A DNA stretch of 64,000 nt, from assembly GCF_019195455.1 (NCBI RefSeq), contig NZ_JAIMBW010000001.1, positions 2,356,001 to 2,420,000 on the forward strand, in the 5' to 3' direction. The notes beneath the pieces are model-generated. The model was not told the DNA's origin. It saw only the letters and a list, made by a program, of their open reading frames with translations, and ran no database searches. A program made the translations under genes and the position numbers. The DNA is from Gymnodinialimonas phycosphaerae. Lineage in GTDB: Bacteria; Pseudomonadota; Alphaproteobacteria; Rhodobacterales; Rhodobacteraceae. This document shows, one piece after another, positions 9,219 through 18,637 of the stretch; the stretch's first letter is position 1; each line of letters opens with the position of its first letter.

Positions 9219-9290
9219 ATGACGAAGCGTTCTCATATCACGCCTGCTGCTTTTGCGGCCCTTGGACTGCGCCTCCTTAGTCGCCTCTGA
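9219..9290 (+). CDS. leucine-rich leader peptide of leuA
   Basis: A 23-codon open frame beginning MTKRSHITPAAF. Its last nine residues (LGLRLLSRL) contain five leucines encoded by CTT, CTG, CTC, CTT and CTC, so ribosome progress would depend on charged tRNA-Leu. It ends 69 bases before leuA, and its stop codon lies inside a hairpin. This is the architecture of amino-acid attenuation. No Shine-Dalgarno sequence precedes the ATG. Too short for statistical proof, but position, composition and downstream structures agree. Confidence 0.65.
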   Translation: MTKRSHITPAAFAALGLRLLSRL

Positions 9291-9331
9291 GCGTGCCTTT
9301 TGGCGCGAACGCTCAGGGGAGAGAACGCGCC
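9287..9331 (+). promoter_or_regulatory. competing hairpins between leader peptide and leuA
   Basis: A perfect 8-base stem (CTGAGCGT at 9287-9294 with ACGCTCAG at 9309-9316) overlaps the leader stop codon. A second 6-base stem (GGCGCG at 9302-9307 with CGCGCC at 9326-9331) uses the loop of the first and encloses its 3' arm, so the two cannot form normally together. No U-tract follows either. Control could work by Rho-dependent termination or on translation rather than by an intrinsic terminator. The leuA ribosome site AAGGA (9348-9352) is just downstream. Confidence 0.55.
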
Positions 9332-9359
9332 GGAGACCTCAGAAACCAAGGAACATGAT

Positions 9360-10919
9360 ATGACTACCGACACCCGAGTATTGATTTTCGACACCACCCT
9401 GCGCGATGGCGAGCAGTCGCCGGGCGCGACGATGAGCCACGACGAGAAACTGGAAATCGCCGGGCTTCTGGATGAGATGGGCGTCGATATCATCGAGGCC
9501 GGCTTTCCGATTGCCTCCGAAGGCGATTTCAATGCGGTCCGCGAGATCGCCAAAAACTCGGTGAATTCGACGATTTGCGGGCTGGCGCGCGCCAATTTCA
9601 AGGACATCGACCGGGCTTGGGACGCGGTGAAGCATGCAAAATCGCCGCGCATCCACACGTTCATCGGCACCTCACCTCAGCACCGGGCGATCCCGAACCT
9701 GACAATGGACGAGATGGCTGACAAGATCCACGAAACGGTCACTCATGCCCGCAACCTCTGCGACAACGTGCAATGGTCACCGATGGATGCAACGCGAACG
9801 GAGTGGGATTACCTGGCCCGCACCGTCGAGATCGCGATCAAGGCGGGCGCCACGACGATCAACATCCCCGACACCTGCGGCTACACCGCCCCGGTGGAAA
9901 GCGCCGACCTGATCCGGCGTTTGATCGACGAGGTTCCCGGCGCAGATGAGATCATCTTCGCGACGCACTGCCACAACGATCTGGGCATGGCGACGGCAAA
10001 CTCCCTGGCCGCCGTGGCCGGTGGCGCGCGGCAGATCGAGTGCACGATCAACGGCCTTGGCGAACGTGCGGGCAACACGGCGCTTGAAGAGGTCGTGATG
10101 GCCATGAAGGTGCGTCACGACATCATGCCCTACACAACGGGCATCGACACGCGCAAAATCATGCACCTGAGCCGCCGCGTGGCCACGGTTTCAGGCTTCA
10201 ACGTGCAGCCCAACAAGGCGATTGTCGGCAAGAACGCCTTTGCCCACGAAAGCGGCATTCACCAGGACGGGATGCTGAAGTCCGCCGATACGTTCGAGAT
10301 CATGCGGCCTGAAGACGTGGGGCTGAGTGAAACGAATATCGTCATGGGCAAGCATTCGGGCCGTGCCGCGCTGCGGTCCAAGTTGAAAGATTTGGGCTAT
10401 GAGTTGGCCGACAACCAGCTCAACGATCTGTTCGTACGGTTCAAGGCGTTGGCGGACCGGAAGAAAGAGGTTTTCGACGACGACCTGATCGCGCTGGTGA
10501 CCGACGCGGGAAGCGATGGCGAAGGGCATCTGGAGGTCAAGTTCCTGCGGGTGATCTGTGGGACGGAAGCGCCGCAAAGCGCCGACCTGACGTTGCGGGT
10601 TGGCGACCAGGACATGCAAGCGACGGCGCAGGGCGATGGCCCCGTGGATGCCGCGTTCAATGCGGTGAAAGAGCTGTACCCCAACGAGGCGGCCCTGCAG
10701 TTGTACCAAGTCAGCGCCGTTACGGAAGGCATGGACGCACAGGCGACCGTGACCGTGCGGATCGAGGAAGACGGGCGCATCGCGACGGGCCAGTCTGCAG
10801 ATACCGATACGGTCGTGGCATCAGTGAAAGCCTACGTCAACGCGCTCAACCGCTTGATCGTGCGGCGCGAGAAGACCGGAACCGACGTGCGCGAGGTGTC
10901 CTACAAGGACGTTGGCTGA
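9360..10919 (+). CDS. leuA: 2-isopropylmalate synthase
   Basis: Catalyses acetyl-CoA plus 2-oxoisovalerate to 2-isopropylmalate, the first committed step of leucine synthesis, in the cytoplasm. At 519 residues it has the full long form: a TIM-barrel catalytic domain opening with FDTTLRDGEQSPGATM, the metal-binding HxH in FATHCHNDLGMA, and a C-terminal regulatory domain from about residue 380 that binds leucine for feedback inhibition. The ATG at 9360 is chosen because AAGGA sits 7 bases upstream; the frame is open further upstream, but that part lies in the leader region. Expression is probably controlled by the leader peptide at 9219-9290. The gene stands alone, without other leu genes. Confidence 0.95.
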   Translation: MTTDTRVLIFDTTLRDGEQSPGATMSHDEKLEIAGLLDEMGVDIIEAGFPIASEGDFNAVREIAKNSVNSTICGLARANFKDIDRAWDAVKHAKSPRIHTFIGTSPQHRAIPNLTMDEMADKIHETVTHARNLCDNVQWSPMDATRTEWDYLARTVEIAIKAGATTINIPDTCGYTAPVESADLIRRLIDEVPGADEIIFATHCHNDLGMATANSLAAVAGGARQIECTINGLGERAGNTALEEVVMAMKVRHDIMPYTTGIDTRKIMHLSRRVATVSGFNVQPNKAIVGKNAFAHESGIHQDGMLKSADTFEIMRPEDVGLSETNIVMGKHSGRAALRSKLKDLGYELADNQLNDLFVRFKALADRKKEVFDDDLIALVTDAGSDGEGHLEVKFLRVICGTEAPQSADLTLRVGDQDMQATAQGDGPVDAAFNAVKELYPNEAALQLYQVSAVTEGMDAQATVTVRIEEDGRIATGQSADTDTVVASVKAYVNALNRLIVRREKTGTDVREVSYKDVG

Positions 10920-10931
10920 CGCCCGCGCGCA

Positions 10932-11047
10932 CAGGGTTTTGCAAAACCCTGCACAGAGCCTTGCAAGGCTCTGTTCGCCCGCGTCCAATCCCATGCGCCG
11001 GGTGCGGAAATCTCTTGCAAGAGATTTTCAAATGCCTTGCAAGGCTT
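10932..11047. repeat. cluster of four palindromes sharing a TTGCAA centre
   Basis: Three perfect 20-base palindromes lie at 10932-10951 (arms CAGGGTT), 10954-10973 (arms CAGAGCC) and 11008-11027 (arms AAATCTC). A fourth, imperfect one sits around 11031-11047 with a perfect 12-base core GCCTTGCAAGGC at 11035-11046. All are centred on TTGCAA. The arms differ from one copy to the next, yet each arm is matched by its complement. They fill the gap between leuA and mreB. They could be hairpins acting as a terminator or mRNA-stability element, a mobile repeat family, or binding sites for a dimeric protein. Confidence 0.8.
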
Positions 11048-11169
11048 TTGCCCGGCGGCCCCGCGCCGATGCGCCCGCTGCTCGCCCCTTGCCGCCCATG
11101 GGGTGCAACGTCTATATGCCGAGTCTCTGGTGGGCATCCTCAGGTAAGGGAGGCCCCTTTTTGAATTGA

Positions 11170-12228
<1,059 letters not shown>

Positions 12229-12285
12229 TCGAGCTTTTCTTTCGTTATAGTGCCCCACGGCACATAGCCGCGAAAAGGTGCCCCC

Positions 12286-13230
12286 ATGGCACGCGACAAC
12301 TACGACGACAGCTATTCCAGACCCGTCCGGCGCTTGCTGTTGGCGGTTCTGGTGCTGTTCCTCCTGGCGCTCGTGCTGGTCTGGCGAATCGACAACCCGC
12401 GGGTCGAGCGTATCCGCGCCGCCATTATTGATCGCTACGTGCCCAACATGGAGTGGGTCATGGCACCAGTCAGCGGGATCGCGCGCATGGCGGAAGACTT
12501 CCAAAGCTACGCCCGCCTGTTTGAGCAGAACCAGGAGTTGCGGCGCGAGTTGCAGCAGATGCGGGCCTGGCGCGAGGCGGCCTTGCAACTGGAGCAGGAA
12601 AACGCCCGGCTGTTGGACCTCAACCGTGTGCAACTGGACCCGGAATTGACGTTCGTGACGGGGATCGTGTTGGCGGACAGTGGGTCGCCCTTCCGGCGGT
12701 CGGTGCTGCTTAATGTGGGCGCAAGGGATGGTATTCTGGATGGATGGGCCACGATGGACGGCTTGGGCGTCGTGGGGCGGATCTCGGGCGTTGGAGACCG
12801 GACGGCGCGGGTCCTGCTGCTGACGGACGCGGCCAGCCGCATTCCGGTGACGATCATGCCGTCCGGGCAACAGGCGCTGTTGATGGGGGACAACACCGGG
12901 ACGCCGATCCTCGATTTCATCGACGATGAGCAGGATGTGGCGGCGGGCGACCGGATCGTGACCTCGGGCGATGGCGGGCTGTTCCCGCCGGGCCTCTTGG
13001 TGGGTCAGGTCGTATTCACGTCGGATGGACAGATGCGCGCGCGCCTGTCGGCGGACCTGCAACGCCTGAACTTCATGCGAGTAATGCGCAGCCACCCCGG
13101 CACGACGCTGGAAAGCCCCGCCGACCTGATCGGCCCGCCCTGGCCGCCCGAGGGGATGCGGCTGGACGAGGACGGCATTCTCGTCCCGCTTGAGACGGCG
13201 CGGGGACTGGCGCCGAGCCCAAGCGAATGA
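12286..13230 (+). CDS. mreC: rod shape-determining protein MreC
   Basis: A 314-residue single-pass membrane protein. A short cytoplasmic tail rich in Arg precedes the helix LLLAVLVLFLLALVLVW (residues about 18-34). Then comes a coiled coil of about 40 residues (FEQNQELRRELQQMRAW) and the periplasmic beta-barrel pair typical of MreC (GIVLADSGSPFRRSVLLNVG, GLVGQVV-like loop near VGQVVFTSDGQ). It scaffolds the elongasome, contacting PBP2, MreD and RodA. The gene starts 57 bases after mreB and its TGA overlaps the mreD start (ATGA). Confidence 0.93.
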   Translation: MARDNYDDSYSRPVRRLLLAVLVLFLLALVLVWRIDNPRVERIRAAIIDRYVPNMEWVMAPVSGIARMAEDFQSYARLFEQNQELRRELQQMRAWREAALQLEQENARLLDLNRVQLDPELTFVTGIVLADSGSPFRRSVLLNVGARDGILDGWATMDGLGVVGRISGVGDRTARVLLLTDAASRIPVTIMPSGQQALLMGDNTGTPILDFIDDEQDVAAGDRIVTSGDGGLFPPGLLVGQVVFTSDGQMRARLSADLQRLNFMRVMRSHPGTTLESPADLIGPPWPPEGMRLDEDGILVPLETARGLAPSPSE

Positions 13231-13754
13231 GCGCGCTTTCCGCCCGACACATCTGGACCTACCGGGCCGTCTTCTTTGGTCTGTGCCTCGGCGTCATCAC
13301 GCTGAAGCTGCTGCCCCTGAACCTTGCCGCCAGCGGCATCCCAGGCCCCGATGTCCTTGTGCTTTTGACGTTTGCTTGGATGGTGCGCCAGCCCTTGCTG
13401 GTGCCCATCGGGCTGTTGCTGGTGGTCTTCCTACTGGCCGATTTCCTGTTCATGCGCCCGCCGGGCCTATGGACGGCGCTGCTTCTGATCGCCGCCGAAA
13501 GCCTGCGTCGCCGCCGCCTGACCATGACCGAGCTGCCGTTCCTGGTGGAATGGGGCACCGTGGCGGTGCTGATCATGGGTATGGTTTTGCTCAACCGGGT
13601 GATCTTATGGATGCTGCTGGTAGATCTGAACTCATTGGGTCTTACGTTGGCTCATGGGATTGTGACCATCGCAACCTATCCGATTATCGTTGCCATCTCG
13701 AAATTCGTTTTCCGAGTCCGTAAGCTAGGTCCGACCGAGCTCGAGGCGTTGTAA
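13227..13754 (+). CDS. mreD: rod shape-determining protein MreD
   Basis: A 175-residue integral membrane protein with about five hydrophobic helices (for example FFGLCLGVITLKLLPL and WGTVAVLIMGMVLLNRVI), the standard size and hydropathy for MreD. MreD couples MreC to the PBP2-RodA synthase. Sequence is poorly conserved in this family, so the call rests on hydropathy plus position between mreC and mrdA. It begins inside the mreC stop codon. Confidence 0.88.
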   Translation: MSALSARHIWTYRAVFFGLCLGVITLKLLPLNLAASGIPGPDVLVLLTFAWMVRQPLLVPIGLLLVVFLLADFLFMRPPGLWTALLLIAAESLRRRRLTMTELPFLVEWGTVAVLIMGMVLLNRVILWMLLVDLNSLGLTLAHGIVTIATYPIIVAISKFVFRVRKLGPTELEAL

Positions 13755-13763
13755 GGGCAAATC

Positions 13764-15713
13764 ATGAAGCGCACCGCCAAGGAAATGGAGGATAGCGCCC
13801 GCCAGATCGGGCGGCGCAGTCTCATCGTCGGGGGCCTCTTTGGGGGTACGGCGGCTGTGCTGGCCGGGCGGATGCGGTATTTGCAGGTCGAGCGGGCCGA
13901 TGATTTTCGCCTGCTCGCCGAGGACAATCGCATCTCTATCCGGGTGTTGCCGCCTGAGCGGGGGTTGATCTTCGACCGCACCGGCGTGCTTCTGGCAGGC
14001 AATGAGCCAGTCTATCGCATCACCTTCGTGCGCGAAGATTCCGACGACGTGGACGCAGTGCTGGAGCGTCTGAGCCAAATCGTGACGTTGGACATGCGGG
14101 CGTTGGAGCGGACGCGGGAAGAGATCTTCGCCGTGCGCCCCTGGGTCCCGGTGACCATCGCGGATCGTTTGAGTTGGGAAGAGATGTCCTCGGTCGCGGT
14201 GAACGCCCCTGCCCTGCCCGGCGTGAACCCCGAGGTCGGCTTGTCGCGCGCCTATCCGATGGGCGCCGATTTCGCCCATGTCGTGGGTTACGTGCGCAAC
14301 GTTCCAGACGGCTACCGCGATGCCACGGGCGACACGGACCCGGTCCTCAGCATCCCCGACTTCCAGGTCGGCCTGCTCAACGTCGAGGAGGGTCTGGAAG
14401 CAAACCTGAGGGGCAGCGCAGGCACCAAGCGGGTGGAAGTCAACGCCAACGGCCGCGTGATGCGAGAACTTGACCGCGACCCCGCAATTGCAGGCGATGA
14501 CGTGCAACTGACCGTCGATGCGGGCCTACAAAACTACGTCGAAGCGCGGCTGACCGGGGAAAGTGCCGGTGCCGTGGTGATGGATTGCCAGACCGGTGAC
14601 ATCCTGGCGCTGGCCTCGGCGCCCACCTATGACCCTTCGATCTTCACACGGCCCCTGTCGGCCACGATCTACAACGGCTTGCTGAACGACCCCTACCGCC
14701 CGCTGGCGAACAAATCGACCCAAGGCCTTTATCCCCCCGGATCGACCTACAAGATGGTCGTGGCCCTCGCGGCACTGGAGGGCGGGTTCATTACCCCGGA
14801 AGAGACCGTGAATTGCCCGGGTTTCATGGAGATCGGCAACCGCCGCTTCCACTGCTGGCGACGTAGCGGCCATGGGCGGATGAACCTTGCCGAGAGCCTT
14901 TCGCAGTCGTGCGACGTTTATTATTACGAGTTGGCCCAACGGGTGGGGATCGAGAATATCTCGGCCATGGCGATCCGCCTGGGTTGTGGCGTACGCCACG
15001 ATCTGCCGCTCTCCTCCATCGCGCAGGGACTTGCCCCCACGATGGATTGGAAGCGCCAGCGGTACGAGCAGGATTGGGTCGTCGGCGATACGCTCAACGC
15101 CTCCATCGGGCAGGGCTTTGTGCTGTCCTCCCCCTTGCACCTGGCGGTGATGACGGCGCGGATTGCTTCGGGCAAGGCGCTGGAGCCGTCGCTTGTACGC
15201 TCGATCAATGGTGTGCCGCAAAGGCCCGGCACCGCGCCTGATCTGGGCATAGACCCTGCGCATCTGGCGCTGGTCCACGAAGGCATGTGGCGCGTCAGCA
15301 ACCATGCGCGCGGCACAGCCTACCGCAGTCGTGTCATGGGTGACGAATTCACCATTGCGGGCAAGACCGGCACCAGCCAGGTGCGTAACATCACCGCCGC
15401 CGAGCGCGCCGCAGGCGTGATCAGCAACGCCGACCTTCCGTGGGAGCGGCGTGACCATGCGCTGTTCGTAGGCTATGCGCCCGCCAACAACCCGCGCTAC
15501 GCCGTCTCGGTCATCGTGGAACATGGCGGCGGCGGGTCCGTCGCGGCGGCCCCCATCGGCCGCGACGTACTGTTGCGCGCGCAGGTCGGAGACGTGCCGC
15601 CGCCCGAGCTTTACCCCGTCAGCCAGCGGCGCGATATCCAGCGCATGCACGAGAGCCTTCCGATCCTCGAAAGCCCGCCCGTCCCCTCCGGCAGAGAGCC
15701 GAGCCGCGCATGA
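13764..15713 (+). CDS. mrdA: penicillin-binding protein 2 (elongation transpeptidase)
   Basis: A 649-residue class B PBP that cross-links peptidoglycan during elongation, paired with RodA. A single N-terminal membrane segment (residues about 18-34, LIVGGLFGGTAAVLAGRM) is followed by the pedestal domain (RGLIFDRTGVLLAGNEPVY). The transpeptidase domain holds the nucleophile in PPGSTYKM (Ser327), SxN-like SQSCDVYYYE and the KTG motif in IAGKTGTSQV (Lys534). The C-terminal tail is Pro-rich. Its stop overlaps the rodA start by four bases. Confidence 0.95.
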   Translation: MKRTAKEMEDSARQIGRRSLIVGGLFGGTAAVLAGRMRYLQVERADDFRLLAEDNRISIRVLPPERGLIFDRTGVLLAGNEPVYRITFVREDSDDVDAVLERLSQIVTLDMRALERTREEIFAVRPWVPVTIADRLSWEEMSSVAVNAPALPGVNPEVGLSRAYPMGADFAHVVGYVRNVPDGYRDATGDTDPVLSIPDFQVGLLNVEEGLEANLRGSAGTKRVEVNANGRVMRELDRDPAIAGDDVQLTVDAGLQNYVEARLTGESAGAVVMDCQTGDILALASAPTYDPSIFTRPLSATIYNGLLNDPYRPLANKSTQGLYPPGSTYKMVVALAALEGGFITPEETVNCPGFMEIGNRRFHCWRRSGHGRMNLAESLSQSCDVYYYELAQRVGIENISAMAIRLGCGVRHDLPLSSIAQGLAPTMDWKRQRYEQDWVVGDTLNASIGQGFVLSSPLHLAVMTARIASGKALEPSLVRSINGVPQRPGTAPDLGIDPAHLALVHEGMWRVSNHARGTAYRSRVMGDEFTIAGKTGTSQVRNITAAERAAGVISNADLPWERRDHALFVGYAPANNPRYAVSVIVEHGGGGSVAAAPIGRDVLLRAQVGDVPPPELYPVSQRRDIQRMHESLPILESPPVPSGREPSRA

Positions 15714-16849
15714 GTTTTCTGGAGTACAATGTCAAATCCACGCCAACCGGCTGGCGCAAGATTCTGCACCTGAACTGGGCGCTTGCGATGCTGGTCTGCG
15801 CCGTCGCCGCGGTGGGCTTCCTGATGCTGTACTCCGTCGCCGGAGGCTCGTTCAGCCCTTGGGCCGGGCAACAGATGGAGCGTTTCGCACTTGGATTTGC
15901 GGTGATGATGGCCGTCGCCATGGTGCCGATCTGGTTCTGGCGCAACATGTCGGTGCTGGCCTACATCGTGGCGATCATCCTGCTGTTGTGGGTGGAATTC
16001 TTCGGGGCCACCGGCGGCGGTGCCCAACGCTGGATTGACCTTGGTTTCATGCGGTTGCAACCCTCGGAGATGGCGAAGATCACCGTGGTGATGATGCTTG
16101 CGGCCTATTATGACTGGCTCGACCTGGGAAAGGTCTCGCACCCGCTCTATGTCGTGATCCCTCTGCTGATTATCGGTTTGCCCGTCGCGCTGACCTTCAT
16201 TCAGCCGGATCTGGGGACCTCGCTTCTGATCCTCATGGGTGGCGGTGCTGTCATGTTCATGGCCGGGATGCACTGGCTTTATTTCGTGTCGGTCATCGGC
16301 ATCGGTATCGGCGCAGTCACCGCCGTTTTTGCAAGCCGGGGCACCGGGTGGCAATTGTTGGCGGATTACCAATACGGGCGCATTGATACGTTTCTTGATC
16401 CGTCGTCCGACCCCCTTGGCGACGGCTACCACATCACCCAAAGCCAGATCGCCCTGGGCTCTGGCGGCTGGACCGGGCGCGGCTTCATGCAGGGCACCCA
16501 GATCCAGGGCGACTTCCTGCCCGAAAGCCACACGGATTTCATCTTCCCCACCCTGGCTGAAGAATTCGGCTTCGTCGGCGGGGCGTCGCTGCTGCTGCTG
16601 TATGTCCTCATCCTCGTGTTCTGCATCGCCACGGCGATGATGGCACGCGATCGCTACGCCTCGCTGATGGTGATGGGCGTGGCGGTAACCTTCTTTCTCT
16701 ATTTCGCATTGAACATGGCCATGGTCATGGGCCTCGCGCCCGTGGTCGGCGTGCCGCTGCCATTGGTCAGCTATGGTGGCTCGGCCATGTTGGTCCTGAT
16801 GGCCGCCTTTGGGCTGGTCCAATCCGCACACGTCCACAGAGCCAGGTAA
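15710..16849 (+). CDS. mrdB: peptidoglycan glycosyltransferase RodA
   Basis: A 379-residue SEDS-family polymerase with about ten membrane helices. It polymerises lipid II into glycan strands with PBP2. Family signatures include GAQRWIDLGFMRLQPSEMAK, IQPDLGTSLLILMGG and the large periplasmic loop with GRGFMQGTQIQGDFLPESHT, whose Asp/Glu region holds the catalytic acid, and near the end GVPLPLVSYGGSAML. The start overlaps the mrdA stop (ATGA), so the two are translationally coupled. Confidence 0.95.
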   Translation: MSFLEYNVKSTPTGWRKILHLNWALAMLVCAVAAVGFLMLYSVAGGSFSPWAGQQMERFALGFAVMMAVAMVPIWFWRNMSVLAYIVAIILLLWVEFFGATGGGAQRWIDLGFMRLQPSEMAKITVVMMLAAYYDWLDLGKVSHPLYVVIPLLIIGLPVALTFIQPDLGTSLLILMGGGAVMFMAGMHWLYFVSVIGIGIGAVTAVFASRGTGWQLLADYQYGRIDTFLDPSSDPLGDGYHITQSQIALGSGGWTGRGFMQGTQIQGDFLPESHTDFIFPTLAEEFGFVGGASLLLLYVLILVFCIATAMMARDRYASLMVMGVAVTFFLYFALNMAMVMGLAPVVGVPLPLVSYGGSAMLVLMAAFGLVQSAHVHRAR

Positions 16850-16855
16850 AAAAGC

Positions 16856-17797
16856 ATGACAGCCCCCACGATTCTTTTCGCCGCCAAGCCCGAGCGGTGG
16901 GCCACTTACGAGCCGCACCTGCGGCTCGCACTTTCGGCGGCGGGTGTCAGCGACGCCAACCTGACGCTTCAGGCCGATCCCGCAGAAGTCGACTACATCG
17001 TCTATGCGCCCAATTCCGCAGTGCAGGATTTCACCCCCTACACGCGCCTGAAGGCGGTCCTGAATCTCTGGGCCGGGGTCGAGGACGTGACGGACAACGC
17101 CACCTTGAAGGTGCCACTGGCGCGCATGGTAGATGAGGGACTGACCGAGGGCATGGTGGAATGGTGCGTCGGCCATGCACTGCGCCACCACCTTGGAATG
17201 GATGCCCATATCCACGGTCAGGACGGGGTCTGGCGCAATGGCGACGTGCCGCCGCTGGCACGCCATCGGGGCGTGACGGTTCTGGGCCTTGGTGCCTTGG
17301 GCGAAGCGGTGGCAACCGCGCTTGCGGGCCTTGGGTTTGCCGTGGCGGGCTGGTCGCGCTCGGCCAAGGACATCGAGGGCGTGCAGACTTTCAATGGCGT
17401 GGACGGCTTGTTCAGGGCGCTTTCCTCTGCGCAGATCGTGATCCTGCTACTGCCCGACACGCCCGCCACCGAGAATATCCTCAACGCAGACACCCTCGCC
17501 CAACTTCCGAAAGGGGCGATGATCATCAATCCGGGCCGTGGGCCCCTGATCGACGACGACGCCTTGCTCGCGGCGCTGGATACGGGTCATATCGCCCACG
17601 CCACCCTTGATGTCTTCCGGACCGAGCCCCTGCCCCAAGATCACCCCTACTGGGCGCACCCGAACGTCACGGTGACGCCGCACATCGCCTCGGAAACCCG
17701 CCCCAAGACCGCCTCTCAGGTCATCGCCGAGAACATCTGGCGCGGCGAGACGGGCGCGCCCTTCCTTCACCTCGTCGACCGGACGCTTGGGTACTAG
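16856..17797 (+). CDS. ghrA: glyoxylate/hydroxypyruvate reductase A
   Basis: A 313-residue D-2-hydroxyacid dehydrogenase that reduces glyoxylate and hydroxypyruvate with NADPH. The dinucleotide fold has GLGALGEAVATAL near residue 143, followed by a WSRS segment whose Arg and Ser favour NADP(H). The catalytic Arg sits in LNLWAGVEDV-type context and NPGRGPLIDDDALL, and the Glu/His end in TPHIASETRPKT. The absence of the Gly-rich catalytic pocket of GhrB and the short N-terminal domain match GhrA. It follows rodA by 6 bases and may ride on the same transcript, though its role is unrelated. Confidence 0.88.
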   Translation: MTAPTILFAAKPERWATYEPHLRLALSAAGVSDANLTLQADPAEVDYIVYAPNSAVQDFTPYTRLKAVLNLWAGVEDVTDNATLKVPLARMVDEGLTEGMVEWCVGHALRHHLGMDAHIHGQDGVWRNGDVPPLARHRGVTVLGLGALGEAVATALAGLGFAVAGWSRSAKDIEGVQTFNGVDGLFRALSSAQIVILLLPDTPATENILNADTLAQLPKGAMIINPGRGPLIDDDALLAALDTGHIAHATLDVFRTEPLPQDHPYWAHPNVTVTPHIASETRPKTASQVIAENIWRGETGAPFLHLVDRTLGY

Positions 17798-17834
17798 GCC
17801 TCTAATTCCCCGTTCCGAAAATATCCCGGGGAGC

Positions 17835-17854
17835 CCGAGGGGTTGGCCCCTCGG
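17835..17854. terminator. 8-bp GC-rich hairpin between convergent ghrA and sseB
   Basis: Arms CCGAGGGG (17835-17842) and CCCCTCGG (17847-17854) flank a four-base loop. It sits in the short convergent gap between ghrA and sseB, so it could end transcription from both sides. There is no U-tract on the plus strand; on the minus strand it is followed by a GC-rich run and then ATATTTTC. The flanking motif CCGAAAATA is also found near 22050. Confidence 0.55.
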
Positions 17855-17863
17855 ACCCGTCGC

Positions 17864-18637
17864 CTACCGCAAGCGCGGCGGCTTGTCGGGGTCGCTGCCC
17901 GGCGCAACAGGCGCAATCGGATCCGCCAATTGCGGCAGATCGAACCGCAATCCGACCTTCGCGAAAGTCGCGCACATCGGATCCGACGCCCTGAAAAACC
18001 CCACGTCCAAGCTTCCCGCTTCCAACCCCGAGAAGCTCAGCGCATCGCCCACCAATTGCGCCAGGGCACCCTCATAGCCGTCCATCGCCTCGACAAAGGC
18101 CAACAGGTGCCCACGCCTTCCGTCGTCGTGGCGCGTCGCCACAAGATAGGCAAGGGACGCGCGACCGTGGGTGGTGGCAAGACGCGCATCCAGGGCGGTC
18201 AGCAGCGTCTCGGGCAGGCCGTCGGGCGGCAGAATTTCGTCAGGCCGGTCCTCGATCGCCTCGGGCGCTTGGCTGAGCGTGCCGGCCAGCCAGCCAATCG
18301 CCTCACCCTCCAGAACCGTCTCGTACGCGGTGCCCAAATTGACCGCCAAGCCCAGTCCGGCCTCCGCCAACATGCCCGCCATCACCCGGCCCGACATGCC
18401 CACGAAAGGCGCGATGTCGCCTGCAAAGGCGGCAAGGCGTTCTTCCCGGTCAAAGGCCACCACCAGATCCGCGCCGTCCACGCCAAAGACCTTCGGGCGG
18501 ATGCGATCGCCTTCTGCCTCGTCTTCCAGCAGCAGGAACATCTCGGAGGCGGCGAGGCGGTCAAACCAGGCCAGACGCAGTTTTGCGTCATCGGGGGCGG
18601 CATCCATCGCCGCGAAGGCGTCGTCCAGGGGGGTCAT
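17864..18637 (-). CDS. SseB family protein
   Basis: A 257-residue protein with an N-terminal SseB domain: LRLAWFDRLAASEMFLLLED, DLVVAFDREERLAAFAG and GLGLAVNLGTAYETVL. E. coli SseB has been linked to cysteine/serine metabolism genes, but its molecular role is unclear. The C-terminal half (from about residue 150) looks like a second related module, with LAYLVATRHDDGRRGHLLAFV. The ATG at 18637 (MTPLDDAF) is chosen because it overlaps the upstream gene's TGA; the longer frame upstream only shadows that gene. Confidence 0.78.
   Translation of the reverse strand: MTPLDDAFAAMDAAPDDAKLRLAWFDRLAASEMFLLLEDEAEGDRIRPKVFGVDGADLVVAFDREERLAAFAGDIAPFVGMSGRVMAGMLAEAGLGLAVNLGTAYETVLEGEAIGWLAGTLSQAPEAIEDRPDEILPPDGLPETLLTALDARLATTHGRASLAYLVATRHDDGRRGHLLAFVEAMDGYEGALAQLVGDALSFSGLEAGSLDVGFFRASDPMCATFAKVGLRFDLPQLADPIAPVAPGSDPDKPPRLR

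Noticed and set aside
15611..17266. 551-codon minus-strand open frame across rodA and ghrA
   Set aside because: His/Arg/Gln-rich shadow of two genes with clear motifs; no family resemblance.
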